From Vibrio gangliei (GTDB taxonomy: Bacteria > Pseudomonadota > Gammaproteobacteria > Enterobacterales > Vibrionaceae), in contig NZ_AP021869.1 of the NCBI RefSeq assembly GCF_026001925.1, positions 2,356,001 to 2,420,000 of the forward strand: a stretch of 64,000 bases of DNA, read 5' to 3'. Under the pieces are notes generated by a model. It was not told where the DNA came from, did no database searches, and worked only from the letters and a program-made list of their open reading frames with translations. Below, piece after piece: positions 27,855-36,671 of this stretch. A program made the position numbers and the translations under genes. Numbering within the stretch: position 1 is the stretch's first letter; every line of letters begins with the position of its first letter.

Positions 27855-29657
27855 TTACTGCAAAATCACTTTTGGTGTCACAAAAATCAATAGTTCACTT
27901 TTGCCATAGTTTTCATAACTACGACGGAACAAGGCGCCTAGGTAAGGAATATCGCCTAACAATGGCACCTTATCTACACTGGTTTGCACCGAATGCTGAT
28001 AAATACCACCAAGCACTACCGTCTCGCCGTTATCAACCAAAACTTGAGTGCCAATACGTTGAGTATCAATCGCTACGGCTTCACCATCCCCCGTTTTCAC
28101 TACTTCACCGGGTCTATCTTGAGTCACGCTTAAATCCAATACTAAACGGTTGTCTGGGGTAATTTGTGGCGTCACTTTCAAACTTAATACCGCCTTTTTA
28201 AAGCTCACTGAAGTCGCACCACTAGAAGACGCTTCTAAATATGGGATTTCCGTACCTTGTTCAATATAGGCTGGCTGTTTGTTGGTTGTAATCAAACGTG
28301 GGCTAGAAATAATTTCCGCTTTAGATTCCGCCTCCAAAGCCGACAATTCTAAATCCAATAACGTATCCGAGCCCAGTTTCGCCACTTGGAAAGCGATACT
28401 GGATGCATTTGAGCTGGTTGCGGCTAAATTCACGTTTAAGAAATCGTCAATACCAACTTTGGAGTCTCCAGCGCCAGTAAAGTCGATGCTATCTCGGCCT
28501 GATGCAATGCCCGCTTGTCCGACCGTGCTCTCAATCGTTCCACCGGTTGAAAATGAACCATTAGTTTCTGCAATCCCCCAGCGCACCCCGAGATCTTGTA
28601 AGTTACCCTCGCTCACGGTGACGATACGAGCTTCGATTTGCACTTGTTTTACTGGGATATCCAGAGACTCCACAATGCCTTTAATGATCTCAATATTATT
28701 CGGTAAATCTCGAATCAATAGTGAGTTAGTACGTTCATCAACCGTAATATTACCTCGGCTAGACAGCATGCTGATTTCCCCTTCACCACCGATAAGAGCG
28801 GCGATATCGGACGCTTTAGCGAAGTTAATTTGGATCAGTTCAGAACTTAAGTCTCCTAATTCTTCTTGTAGACGAGCTTGTTCTAAACGTTGCTTTTGCT
28901 GTGCATCCAATTCCGCTTTCGGTGCAACCAAAACAACATTACCTTCCACACGCTTATCGAGACCTTTAACCTGCAAAATAATATCAAGCACTTGCTGCCA
29001 CGGCACACCATCTAAACGTAAGGTTAAGTTGCCTGTCACTGAGTCTGATACCACCAGGTTAAAACCATTGTAATCGGCAATTAACTGCAACACATTCCGT
29101 ACCGGAATATCTTGGAAGTTAATCGAAATCTTTTTGTTTTCAGCATCCAATGCGGTTTTTTGCTTTGTAGTGGTAGATTTAGCTTGAGCCTTCACTTCAG
29201 ATACCGTGATCTCTAGATCATTCCCTTTGATGCGGTAATCGTAAGTGAAATTGCCTGAAATGCTGGCTTGTAATTGAGTATTCTCTTCTTCGCGAAAAAC
29301 TTCCACCGTACTAACTGCAGTGGAAAAATCTTTCACATCAATGACGTATAGATTGTCATCGGTCACTGAGGTCTGAATCAAGTCAATATTCAAACCTTGA
29401 GCATTTTTCTTGATATCAACTGCCGATGCCGACGAGGCCATCTTGACAACAATCATCCCTTCTTTTTGTTTATTTAATCGAAAATCTAAGCCAAGAAATT
29501 GGTTACTGATGGCTTGTTGTTTGGTTTGAGAAGCCTTAGCGGTGCTGTTTGAAGCACTGGCAGCAAAAGCCGACTGTTCCGAGATAAATAGACAGGCCAT
29601 CATCGATACTACTGCCAATCGAGAAGTCCAACCTGCTAGCGTTAATCCTTTATGCAT
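27855..29657 (-). CDS. pilQ: Type IV pilus secretin PilQ
   Basis: Outer-membrane secretin through which type IV (competence) pili pass; 600 residues. Signal peptide at the N-terminus (about 1-33, ending AFA); AMIN-type domain (about 50-155); STN/secretin N domains beginning ISINFQDIPVRNVLQLIADY; N1 domain; and C-terminal secretin domain with VPLLGDIPYLGALFRR near the end. It closes the pilMNOPQ operon. In vibrios this operon serves chitin-induced transformation pili and is CRP/TfoX-linked (established knowledge); I see no clear regulatory site here. Confidence 0.95.
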   Translation of the reverse strand: MHKGLTLAGWTSRLAVVSMMACLFISEQSAFAASASNSTAKASQTKQQAISNQFLGLDFRLNKQKEGMIVVKMASSASAVDIKKNAQGLNIDLIQTSVTDDNLYVIDVKDFSTAVSTVEVFREEENTQLQASISGNFTYDYRIKGNDLEITVSEVKAQAKSTTTKQKTALDAENKKISINFQDIPVRNVLQLIADYNGFNLVVSDSVTGNLTLRLDGVPWQQVLDIILQVKGLDKRVEGNVVLVAPKAELDAQQKQRLEQARLQEELGDLSSELIQINFAKASDIAALIGGEGEISMLSSRGNITVDERTNSLLIRDLPNNIEIIKGIVESLDIPVKQVQIEARIVTVSEGNLQDLGVRWGIAETNGSFSTGGTIESTVGQAGIASGRDSIDFTGAGDSKVGIDDFLNVNLAATSSNASSIAFQVAKLGSDTLLDLELSALEAESKAEIISSPRLITTNKQPAYIEQGTEIPYLEASSSGATSVSFKKAVLSLKVTPQITPDNRLVLDLSVTQDRPGEVVKTGDGEAVAIDTQRIGTQVLVDNGETVVLGGIYQHSVQTSVDKVPLLGDIPYLGALFRRSYENYGKSELLIFVTPKVILQ

Positions 29658-29699
29658 AATTTAATACTCAATTATTATCTACATGTCTGTGGAAATGAT

Positions 29700-30209
29700 T
29701 TATTTCAGCGCTAACTTCACGTTTCGCTGTTGCCAACATCCCAAGCCATCTGGGAGGGTTTCTTTGATTAAAATAAATTGCGGTGTGACTTCTGCCACTT
29801 TGCCGTTGTTCAAGCCAACGTATTCGCCCGCCAGGACTTCAACCAATGTGCCCTGTGGCGTTTGAACTAACCCGGAAATACTGCCTTTACTGCCCATCAC
29901 CCCACGCAGATGCAATTGCTCTAATGGGTATTGCTCAAGCGCTCCGGTTTTACTGCGCAAACCAGGTTGCCAACAGTCTTGTTTAATACGAGGCTGATTG
30001 GCGACCGCAACTGCAGGCAAACTGAACGGTTCACGTAACTGTGCGCCGTTGTACTTGGTTGCTTTAAATGTTTTTTCTGGTTCCAGCTGCGCTATCTCTT
30101 TGCGCGATTGGTTTTCAACTTGAGAAATAAAGCTCTCAATAGAGTCATTAGATTGCTCACAGCCCGCTAGTAACGCGACGGAAAGCAAGGTTAAAGTGGG
30201 TTTTATCAT
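29700..30209 (-). CDS. pilP: Type IV pilus assembly lipoprotein PilP
   Basis: Inner-membrane lipoprotein linking PilN/PilO to the secretin PilQ; 169 residues. Lipobox LLAGC with the acylated cysteine at about residue 17. Family motif LEQLHLRGVMGSKGSISGLVQTPQGTLVEV-type beta domain, with the usual GEYVGLNNGKV. The ATG overlaps the pilO stop by four bases (ATGA), showing translational coupling. Confidence 0.93.
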   Translation of the reverse strand: MIKPTLTLLSVALLAGCEQSNDSIESFISQVENQSRKEIAQLEPEKTFKATKYNGAQLREPFSLPAVAVANQPRIKQDCWQPGLRSKTGALEQYPLEQLHLRGVMGSKGSISGLVQTPQGTLVEVLAGEYVGLNNGKVAEVTPQFILIKETLPDGLGCWQQRNVKLALK

Positions 30210-30790
30210 TTGCTTTCCTCCGGTTTAAATTGATAGGTATAAGCGCGAACACGGAAGTGCAATGTGCTACTTTCCTGACTGACACGTTGCCACTCCACAT
30301 TATGCAGGCTGATGATTCGGGGTAGCTTGGCGATCGCTTCCGAGAAATCACCGATATCGTTATAAGCACCGGTCAATTCAATGTTCAAAGGAAGACGATA
30401 TAAAAACTCTTGAACCTGCTTCTCACCCCAGTCGACACGAGTAAAAGTCAGATCATTTTTGAGCCCTTGTTCGTTGACCGCTGATAACATGCTGGCCAAT
30501 TCTTTTTGTACTGGAAGCTGCTTCAATAGGTATTGGTAACGGGTATTAAGCTCATCAAGTTGGGCTTGCAACTGTGGTAATGCCGCCACTTTTGCGGCTT
30601 TGATTCGAATCGAACTTTTTAATGTCACTTCTTGTTGACGAATTTGCTCCAGTTCATCGTTTTGCGGCGACAAATAAAACCAAGCGCCGACCACTTGCAA
30701 TACGATGACTAACGCTCCGATAACCACAAGTTGCGGTAAAAGTGGCCATTCAGGCATATCTTCAAAATCAAGATCACGAAAATCGACCAT
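30206..30790 (-). CDS. pilO: Type IV pilus inner-membrane protein PilO
   Basis: Bitopic inner-membrane protein of the pilus alignment complex, 194 residues: short cytoplasmic N-terminus, one membrane helix (about 21-43), coiled coil (about 45-100) and a periplasmic ferredoxin-like fold. Its ATG shares one base with the pilN stop (TAATG). It forms heterodimers with PilN in characterised systems. Confidence 0.93.
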   Translation of the reverse strand: MVDFRDLDFEDMPEWPLLPQLVVIGALVIVLQVVGAWFYLSPQNDELEQIRQQEVTLKSSIRIKAAKVAALPQLQAQLDELNTRYQYLLKQLPVQKELASMLSAVNEQGLKNDLTFTRVDWGEKQVQEFLYRLPLNIELTGAYNDIGDFSEAIAKLPRIISLHNVEWQRVSQESSTLHFRVRAYTYQFKPEESK

Positions 30791-31389
30791 TACTGCGCTC
30801 CTTTTTTAGCCACTTTGTTCGCTTCATTTGCGACTTCAACGGGTTGATCATCAAATCGGAATGACAATTTGAAACTTTGAAATTTCTTACCAAATAACAC
30901 TTTGCCTGAAATGATCGAGTGCATTTCAACATCCGCGAGCCAAGTAGAGTTTTCAAAGTTATCTAACATGGTCGCCAAACGTGCTGTGCTATCGCTTACC
31001 CCAGCCATCTCAACTTCTCTGCCGCTCATCTTAATTTTGTCTACATAGACACCTTCAGGGACGAGCTCTGGCATCAAGTTCATAAAGTCTGTGGTTTTAT
31101 TACGTTCATTTTGTAGCGATTCCACTAAGCGCAGACGAGTCAAAATCGATTTATGCTTAGCTTCGATTTCTTTCAGGTTCACCAACTGCTTATCCAGCTT
31201 GGCGATATACGCTTGTAATTGCTGGTTTCGAGCCTGCTGCTCACTTTTCAAATGATCGATATACAAGCTACCGCACCACTGCAAAAAGGCTGCAAATAGA
31301 ACACCAAGCACCACCATGCCGTAAAAACGTTGTTTATATTGCTGCCGCTTCTCTTCACGCCAAGGCAGCAAGTTAATGTCATGCAACAT
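30790..31389 (-). CDS. pilN: Type IV pilus inner-membrane protein PilN
   Basis: Binds PilM through its conserved N-terminal INLLPWREE motif and pairs with PilO in the periplasm; 199 residues. I start at MLHDINLLPWRE because a strong AAGGAGG ribosome site lies just before it and the motif should be near the N-terminus; a longer in-frame reading exists inside pilM. One membrane helix at about 25-45, then a coiled coil. The start overlaps the end of pilM by 11 bases. Confidence 0.94.
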   Translation of the reverse strand: MLHDINLLPWREEKRQQYKQRFYGMVVLGVLFAAFLQWCGSLYIDHLKSEQQARNQQLQAYIAKLDKQLVNLKEIEAKHKSILTRLRLVESLQNERNKTTDFMNLMPELVPEGVYVDKIKMSGREVEMAGVSDSTARLATMLDNFENSTWLADVEMHSIISGKVLFGKKFQSFKLSFRFDDQPVEVANEANKVAKKGAQ

Positions 31390-32389
31390 GCTTTCCTCCT
31401 TGCCACTGAATACCACGAATGGCCAGGCCTGCCGCAACCCCAAAAGTACAAGGCTCAACCTCATCTTTATTTTTCACTTTGCCTTGTAGCAAGGTCAGTG
31501 GGTTAAGCACTTCTACCGGTAGGTTTAACTTGTCAGATAAGGCTTCATCAATCGCGACTAATGTTGCCCCCCCACCAGTAAGCCAAATACCTTCAATTTT
31601 GTACTGCTGATTAACAGAGGCATACATGCTTAATTGACGAGTGAGTCGCTCGGCTAACTCAGAAATAAACTCATCTTGTTCATCCAGTTGCAGGCTTAAA
31701 TTGGAGTCCACCGCAGCTGGAGCGGGCTTAATGCTTTTGGCACCAAACGGCAAATCTTTGTAATACGCAGGGCGACCAGGAGGCAAAATACAGACCGACG
31801 TTTGGCTTTTACCTATATCAACCAACAACCAATTACTTTTTTCGGCCTCGATCTGACTAGCCAGTTGCCACACACGTAGCAAACCGTGCGCTTGAATATC
31901 CATCACGATAGGTTTGAAGCCTGACTTTTTAACCGCATCCATCCGGCTTTCAATCACTTCTTTACGTGTGGCATAGACTTGATAGGTTGAGGTAGGCGCA
32001 CGTTTAACGACATCTGATTCGACTCGAACATAATCGAGACTGAGTTCTTCAACTGGAAATGGCGATTGCTGCCCGAACACTTGATAAATCGCAAATTCTT
32101 TTTCACGCTCATCCAGTTCACTGTCAATATGCAGCAATTTACTGATCACCGCGTTGTCAGGAACCGAAAGCACCACGTTTCGAGCCATCATTGGCAGCTG
32201 TTTTTTCAGCTCTTTTAATTTTTTGACAATCTCTTGATGATTCAATGTGTGGTTATCTGAAAAAATAGCGTCTGTTGCTGGCACTTCTTTATAACTAACC
32301 AGTTCAAACAATTCTCCAGCGGGTTTCATGACCACAGCTTTAATACTGTGATGACCAATATCGATCCCCGTGACAAAAGATTTACCCAT
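31379..32389 (-). CDS. pilM: Type IV pilus assembly ATPase-like protein PilM
   Basis: Cytoplasmic actin/FtsA-like protein that binds the PilN tail; 336 residues. Nucleotide-binding motifs GIDIGHHSIKAVV near the N-terminus, LLVDIGKSQTSVCI in the middle and IWLTGGGATL towards the end. I start at MGKSFVTGID, 12 codons inside the longest frame, because GGAG lies just upstream and this is the family N-terminus. It is first gene of pilMNOPQ, divergent from mrcA as in other gammaproteobacteria. Confidence 0.94.
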   Translation of the reverse strand: MGKSFVTGIDIGHHSIKAVVMKPAGELFELVSYKEVPATDAIFSDNHTLNHQEIVKKLKELKKQLPMMARNVVLSVPDNAVISKLLHIDSELDEREKEFAIYQVFGQQSPFPVEELSLDYVRVESDVVKRAPTSTYQVYATRKEVIESRMDAVKKSGFKPIVMDIQAHGLLRVWQLASQIEAEKSNWLLVDIGKSQTSVCILPPGRPAYYKDLPFGAKSIKPAPAAVDSNLSLQLDEQDEFISELAERLTRQLSMYASVNQQYKIEGIWLTGGGATLVAIDEALSDKLNLPVEVLNPLTLLQGKVKNKDEVEPCTFGVAAGLAIRGIQWQGGKHVA

Positions 32390-32405
32390 ATTGCTAGGCT
32401 CCAGC

Positions 32406-32423
32406 GAGAGGTTATCGCCTCTC
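32406..32423 (-). repeat. Hairpin in the pilM leader
   Basis: GAGAGG and CCTCTC around a six-base loop, ending about 17 bases upstream of the pilM start codon and next to its GGAG ribosome site. It could influence translation of the pil operon, but this is inference. Confidence 0.5.
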
Positions 32424-32658
32424 AATCAAAAAGGTTGGATTAATGATTTCGTTGTTTTAATGAAATACGCATCTTTGACGTTTTATGGTCTAGGTGGTTA
32501 AGTCGCACCAACGAGTTAAATCCTCATGACTTAAAAACCACATAACGGCATGACTAAATAAAAAGTTAAGAACGCATTTTTTTAGCGATATGCTAATATG
32601 AGCACCTACTGTACAGGTGTTTATATCGACACATCCTTACTCAATCAGGGAATATCCG

Positions 32659-35211
32659 GTGAAGTTCATAAAGCCATTGCTCATATTTTCATTCGTTTGC
32701 ATGATTCTTGGAGTGACCACAATTTTTGGGTTCTATTACTACCTAAAACCTCAGCTCCCAGATGTTGCGACTTTGAAGAACGTCCAACTACAAACGCCAA
32801 TGCAAGTTTTCAGTCAAGATGGGAAACTGATTGCCCAATTTGGTGAGAAACGACGCATTCCTCTGAAACTTGATGACATCCCGCTTCAAATGCAGGAAGC
32901 CTTCATTGCGACAGAAGACAGCCGTTACTATCAACATTACGGCATTGACCCGATTGGTATTGCCCGTGCGGCAGTGGTAGTGGCGGTAGCAGGATCTGCG
33001 AAACAAGGCGCGAGTACCATTACTCAGCAGCTAGCTCGTAACTTCTTCTTGTCGAATGACAAAAAGATCATGCGTAAAATCAAAGAGATTTTCATCGCAA
33101 TCCACATTGAGCAAGTACTGAATAAACAAGAAATTTTAGAGCTTTACCTAAATAAGATTTACCTAGGCTACCGCTCTTACGGTGTCGGTGCGGCTTCTTT
33201 AACTTACTTCGGTAAAGAGCCAAAAGATTTAACTTTAGGTGAAATGGCCATTATTGCTGGCTTACCAAAAGCGCCTTCGACCATGAACCCTATTTATTCA
33301 GTGGATCGTGCCAAAACACGTCGTCATGTAGTGCTAGTGCGTATGCTTGAAGAAGGTTACATCACGCAGCAAGAGTTTGATGAAGCGGATGCTGAACCTA
33401 TCGATGGCAAATACCACGGTGCTCACATTGAAGTTAATGCCCCTTATGTGGCTGAACTGGCGCGTTCTTGGGCAGTGAAACGCTACGGTGAAGAAGCCTA
33501 CAGTTCCGGCATGCAAGTTTACACAACCGTTAAATCGAACCTACAAGAAGCAGCCAATGAAGCGGCTATCGGCAACCTACTCAATTACGATGAGCGTCAT
33601 GGTTACCGTGGAGCAGAAGCGGTGGCATGGAAACCACAGGATACTCCTTTCACCAAAGAAGAAATGGATAAATACCTGAAAGACAAGCCAACTTTCGGTC
33701 TTATTCACCCTGCGCTAGTGACGAGCATTTCTCAGCGCTCGGCGACGGTGTATATCAAAAACCGTGGCGAACAAGCTATTGAATGGGATGGTTTGAAATG
33801 GGCTCGTAAATACTACAACGATAAACGCCAGGGGCCAGCACCAAGCAAAGCCTCCGACATGCTAGAAATTGGCCAGCAAATTTGGGTTCGTCCTATGAGG
33901 GTTTTACAAGAAAAACCTGCCGTAGAAGAAACCGAAAATGCATTGGCTGAACAGCAAAGCAATGACCCACTGGCTGATGCAGCATGGCAGCTAAGCCAAG
34001 TGCCAATTGTGAATACGGCTTTTGTTGCACTTAACCCAGATGATGGAGCAGTGTTATCTTTGGTTGGTGGCTTTAACTTTGTACACAGTAAATTTGACCG
34101 TGCCACGATGGCAGAGCGTCAAGTGGGCTCAAGTATCAAGCCATTTATTTATTCGGCAGCAATGGATAAAGGTTTAACGTTGGCAACATTAATTAATGAT
34201 GCGCCAATCAACCAATGGGATGAAGGTCAAGGTACTGCATGGCGTCCGAAAAACTCGCCACCGGTGTATTTAGGCCCAACCATGATCCGTCGCGGTTTAG
34301 CACAATCGAAAAACGTGATGGCAGTAAGAACACTCCGTCGTGTCGGTTTGGATAATGTTCTTGATTACTTACCTCGTTTTGGTTTTGATCCAGACAAACT
34401 GCCACATTCAGAAACTATCGCATTAGGTGCAGGAAGCTTAACACCGCTGAAAATGGCGCAAGGTATCTCTGTATTTGCTAACGGAGGTTACTACGTAGAG
34501 CCATACTACATCGACCATGTTAACGATCCGTACGGTAACTTGCTATTCCGTGCTAATCCGACCGAAGTATGTGGTGACAACTGCTCACAACAGCCTATTG
34601 TGGTTGATGATAAAGGCACTGAAGAAATGCCAAAACATGCGGAAAAAGTGATTTCACCGCAGACGGCATTCCTTGTACGCGAAATGATGTACAGCAACAT
34701 TTGGGGTGGCGGTGTCTGGAGTAACGGGACTGGCTGGAATGGTACAGGCTGGCGTGGTCAAGTATTGAAACGTCGTGACATTGGCGGCAAAACCGGTACC
34801 ACCAATGACTCTGTCGATACTTGGTATAACGGTTACGCACCAGGCATTGTAGCCACGACTTGGGTTGGTTTTGACCAAGCAAACCGCCCACTCGGTTATA
34901 CTGCGGCGAATGCTAACTTTGATCGCAAAGAGCAATACAATGGCGGTGAGTCCGGTGCCACAACAGCACAACCAGCCTGGGTAGACTTTATGAAAGTTGC
35001 CCTAAAAGATGTACCAGAACAAAAAACACAATTACCACCGGGTATCATCCGCGTGCGCATTGACCGCGATAGTGGCTTATTGACACGTAAGAACGATGAT
35101 TCATCAATGTGGGAATACTTTGAAGCTGGCACCGAGCCGACGGAGTATGTCTCTGACGAACAAGGTACTGATCTTTACTCAGAAGATGAAGATGGCGATA
35201 GCTTGTTCTAA
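32659..35211 (+). CDS. mrcA: Penicillin-binding protein 1A
   Basis: Bifunctional peptidoglycan glycosyltransferase/transpeptidase; 850 residues from the GTG at 32659. I chose this start because the N-terminus then reads (M)KFIKPLLIFSF, like E. coli PBP1A, and AGGGAA lies upstream. Order: membrane anchor (about 5-27), GT51 domain with EDSRYYQHYGIDPIG and QGASTITQQLARNFF, an OB-like insert, then the transpeptidase with nucleophile S491 in SSIKPF and KTGT at 711-714. The C-terminus is acidic. It is divergent from pilM and convergent with oxyR. Confidence 0.96.
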   Translation: MKFIKPLLIFSFVCMILGVTTIFGFYYYLKPQLPDVATLKNVQLQTPMQVFSQDGKLIAQFGEKRRIPLKLDDIPLQMQEAFIATEDSRYYQHYGIDPIGIARAAVVVAVAGSAKQGASTITQQLARNFFLSNDKKIMRKIKEIFIAIHIEQVLNKQEILELYLNKIYLGYRSYGVGAASLTYFGKEPKDLTLGEMAIIAGLPKAPSTMNPIYSVDRAKTRRHVVLVRMLEEGYITQQEFDEADAEPIDGKYHGAHIEVNAPYVAELARSWAVKRYGEEAYSSGMQVYTTVKSNLQEAANEAAIGNLLNYDERHGYRGAEAVAWKPQDTPFTKEEMDKYLKDKPTFGLIHPALVTSISQRSATVYIKNRGEQAIEWDGLKWARKYYNDKRQGPAPSKASDMLEIGQQIWVRPMRVLQEKPAVEETENALAEQQSNDPLADAAWQLSQVPIVNTAFVALNPDDGAVLSLVGGFNFVHSKFDRATMAERQVGSSIKPFIYSAAMDKGLTLATLINDAPINQWDEGQGTAWRPKNSPPVYLGPTMIRRGLAQSKNVMAVRTLRRVGLDNVLDYLPRFGFDPDKLPHSETIALGAGSLTPLKMAQGISVFANGGYYVEPYYIDHVNDPYGNLLFRANPTEVCGDNCSQQPIVVDDKGTEEMPKHAEKVISPQTAFLVREMMYSNIWGGGVWSNGTGWNGTGWRGQVLKRRDIGGKTGTTNDSVDTWYNGYAPGIVATTWVGFDQANRPLGYTAANANFDRKEQYNGGESGATTAQPAWVDFMKVALKDVPEQKTQLPPGIIRVRIDRDSGLLTRKNDDSSMWEYFEAGTEPTEYVSDEQGTDLYSEDEDGDSLF

Positions 35212-35235
35212 GCCTCATTCTTTCTACTGATAAAC

Positions 35236-35269
35236 AATAGGCCATCGCATTGATGGCCTATTTTTTTGT
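35236..35269. terminator. Bidirectional terminator between mrcA and oxyR
   Basis: Eleven-base perfect stem AATAGGCCATC with GATGGCCTATT, five-base loop, then TTTTTTT on the plus strand. It serves mrcA and possibly oxyR, which converge here. Confidence 0.9.
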
Positions 35270-35273
35270 CTTA

Positions 35274-36161
35274 CTAAATTCCAACCGTTTGAGAAACAAA
35301 TTTCGCTAATTGTTCAAAACGCTTACGCAAAGGTGACCCAGGTCGATATACCAATACAATCTTACGACTTGGTGTAGGATTGACCGCTTTTAGGTAACTG
35401 ACCCCATCTTTAACCTTTTCTTTTGGCACAGATAATTGCGGCAATAGTGTGACCCCACCACCGGCAGCCACCATATTACGTAAAGTTTCCAAACTGGTCG
35501 CTTTAAAGCGTTCATCATCACTGGCTCCGGCTGCAAAACAAAAGCCTAGTGCTTGATCGCGCAAACAGTGCCCATCACCAAGAGACAACACCGTATGTCC
35601 TTTCAATTCATGCATATCCAACTCATCGTTTTGAGCCCAAGGATGATTTTCTGGCACTGCCATCATCAAGGGCTCATTAAACATATCAAGTTCAATAAAT
35701 GGCTCCGTCTCCGCTACTGAGGCTAAAATAATGCAATCTAAACGGCCTTCTTCCAATTGACGCACTAGCTGATTGGTTTGCGCTTCATGTAAAAATAACT
35801 CTAAATCTGGAAAGGCTTTTTTTAGCGGCTGCACAATCAAAGGCAAAAGGTAAGGTCCAATCGTTGGAATAAAACCAATATGCAGTGGACCGCTCATGTC
35901 TTTACCTTGCAAACTGGCCATCTCAGTAAAGGTTTTTACCTCACCAAGTACCCGCTTAGCTTGAGCCACCAGCTGCAAACCAGAATCGGTAAACAAAACT
36001 CGACGGCTACTTCTCTCGAGTAAAGAAGTCCCCAGTTCATCTTCCATTTTTCGTATTTGGCCACTCAAAGTGGGCTGACTCACAAAACAGGCCTCCGCAG
36101 CTTTGCGAAAGTGTTTATGCTCAGCTAATGCCACCAAATATTCAAAATCTCGGATATTCAC
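35274..36161 (-). CDS. oxyR: Hydrogen peroxide sensor and regulator OxyR
   Basis: LysR-family activator of peroxide defence, 295 residues. The N-terminal helix-turn-helix is residues 1-60. The redox cysteines fall exactly at C199 and C208 (GDGHCLRDQALGFC), the same numbers as in E. coli, so disulfide sensing should be intact. Start is GTG with GGAG nine bases upstream. A clear OxyR operator lies 89 bp upstream, between this gene and a divergent short transcript, so autoregulation is likely. Its linkage to the arg cluster (argH side) mirrors E. coli argH-oxyR. Confidence 0.97.
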   Translation of the reverse strand: MNIRDFEYLVALAEHKHFRKAAEACFVSQPTLSGQIRKMEDELGTSLLERSSRRVLFTDSGLQLVAQAKRVLGEVKTFTEMASLQGKDMSGPLHIGFIPTIGPYLLPLIVQPLKKAFPDLELFLHEAQTNQLVRQLEEGRLDCIILASVAETEPFIELDMFNEPLMMAVPENHPWAQNDELDMHELKGHTVLSLGDGHCLRDQALGFCFAAGASDDERFKATSLETLRNMVAAGGGVTLLPQLSVPKEKVKDGVSYLKAVNPTPSRKIVLVYRPGSPLRKRFEQLAKFVSQTVGI

Positions 36162-36184
36162 GATTTAGACTCCGTAGTTAAAAC

Positions 36185-36209
36185 TTAACCATTAAAGATT
36201 TATGGTTAA
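36185..36209. repeat. Inverted repeat in the oxyR leader
   Basis: TTAACCAT (36185-36192) and ATGGTTAA (36202-36209), perfect, nine-base loop, 24 bp upstream of the oxyR start. It could be a second operator or an mRNA leader hairpin. Confidence 0.55.
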
Positions 36210-36249
36210 AAAATTTATGTTTATTAAAAGATTAGTAATGAGAAGAACT

Positions 36250-36286
36250 ATAGTTAAAAACTATCAAAACAATAGCACTAAATGAT
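36250..36286. promoter_or_regulatory. OxyR operator
   Basis: Reads ATAG-N7-CTAT-N7-ATAG-N7-TGAT. The OxyR consensus is ATAG-N7-CTAT-N7-ATAG-N7-CTAT: three of the four contact tetranucleotides are perfect, the fourth matches two of four, and every spacing is exact. It lies between oxyR (minus) and the short structured unit on the plus strand. The right end of the site is about 26 bp before a TATTTA -10-like hexamer at 36312, where an OxyR-activated promoter would place it. Confidence 0.9.
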
Positions 36287-36323
36287 TGGAGCTATCAAAG
36301 ATTTTTGACCATATTTAAAGCGT

Positions 36324-36419
36324 TGGAGTTATAGCACGGACTTTCTGCACAAGGTTAGCCGTTCTATAACAAGTCGCGCACTCGACTACTTTTGAGGCCT
36401 CCCTTTTGGCCTCTTTTTT
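36324..36419 (+). ncRNA. Candidate OxyR-controlled small RNA in the oxyS position
   Basis: About 95 nt downstream of the OxyR operator, with three stems in order. Stem a: 36328-36339 pairs with 36359-36370 (11 of 12 bases). Stem b: AGTCG (36372) with CGACT (36383). Stem c: GAGGCC with GGCCTC followed by six T, a textbook terminator. E. coli OxyS is also about 109 nt, divergent from oxyR next to the arg genes, with three stems. I do not see primary-sequence identity to OxyS, so this is an analogue by position, control and architecture, not a proven homologue. The 5' end is estimated. Alternative: it is the attenuated leader of the small ORF behind it. Confidence 0.5.
36394..36419 (+). terminator. 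Terminator ending the candidate small RNA
   Basis: GAGGCC (36394-36399) and GGCCTC (36408-36413), eight-base loop, then six T. No recognisable protein gene precedes it on this strand, which implies a short noncoding transcript or a leader. Confidence 0.85.
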
Positions 36420-36447
36420 CTGCCAAACAAAAACAGAGGAGCAGAAT

Positions 36448-36555
36448 ATGAAAAAACTTCTGAACAACATGCGCAGCATGCAAGCAGGCTTTTACGCTGC
36501 CCTTTATTTCAGCGCAGAGCACGACACTCACTATTATTGGCAAGAGGACGAATAA
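36448..36555 (+). CDS. Small protein of unknown function, 35 residues
   Basis: ATG to TAA, 35 codons, with a near-perfect Shine-Dalgarno GAGGAG (36436-36441) six bases before the ATG. The N-terminal half (MKKLLNNMRSMQAGFYAALYF) is basic and could form an amphipathic helix; the C-terminal half is acidic and aromatic (HDTHYYWQEDE). I do not recognise the family. It begins 29 bases after the terminator of the candidate small RNA, with no clear promoter between, so it may be reached by read-through under OxyR control. It lies between oxyR and the ydhIJK-like operon. The good ribosome site is the main argument that it is real. Confidence 0.6.
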   Translation: MKKLLNNMRSMQAGFYAALYFSAEHDTHYYWQEDE

Positions 36556-36573
36556 TGATGAGAGATCGCCTAA

Positions 36574-36608
36574 TAAGAAAAAACCCCGTATCCAAGCCGG
36601 TTACGGGG
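36574..36608 (-). terminator. Terminator of the YdhIJK-type operon
   Basis: CCCCGTA (36584-36590) pairs with TACGGGG (36602-36608); on the minus strand it is followed by TTTTTTCTT. It lies 64 bases after the stop of the FUSC gene. Confidence 0.85.
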
Positions 36609-36671
36609 CGCTCTTAAAAAACCATAGGGAGATTTTAAATTAAGAAAAAGCAGTGTACTTAGTATGAGTCG

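Noticed and set aside
28279..29073. Long open frame (264 codons) on the plus strand inside pilQ
   Set aside because: It is fully antisense to a secure pilQ, has no ribosome site or recognisable motif, and is a shadow frame.
30206..32389. pilN and pilM longer starts inside upstream sequence
   Set aside because: The upstream extensions have no conserved residues, and strong ribosome sites stand before the shorter starts.
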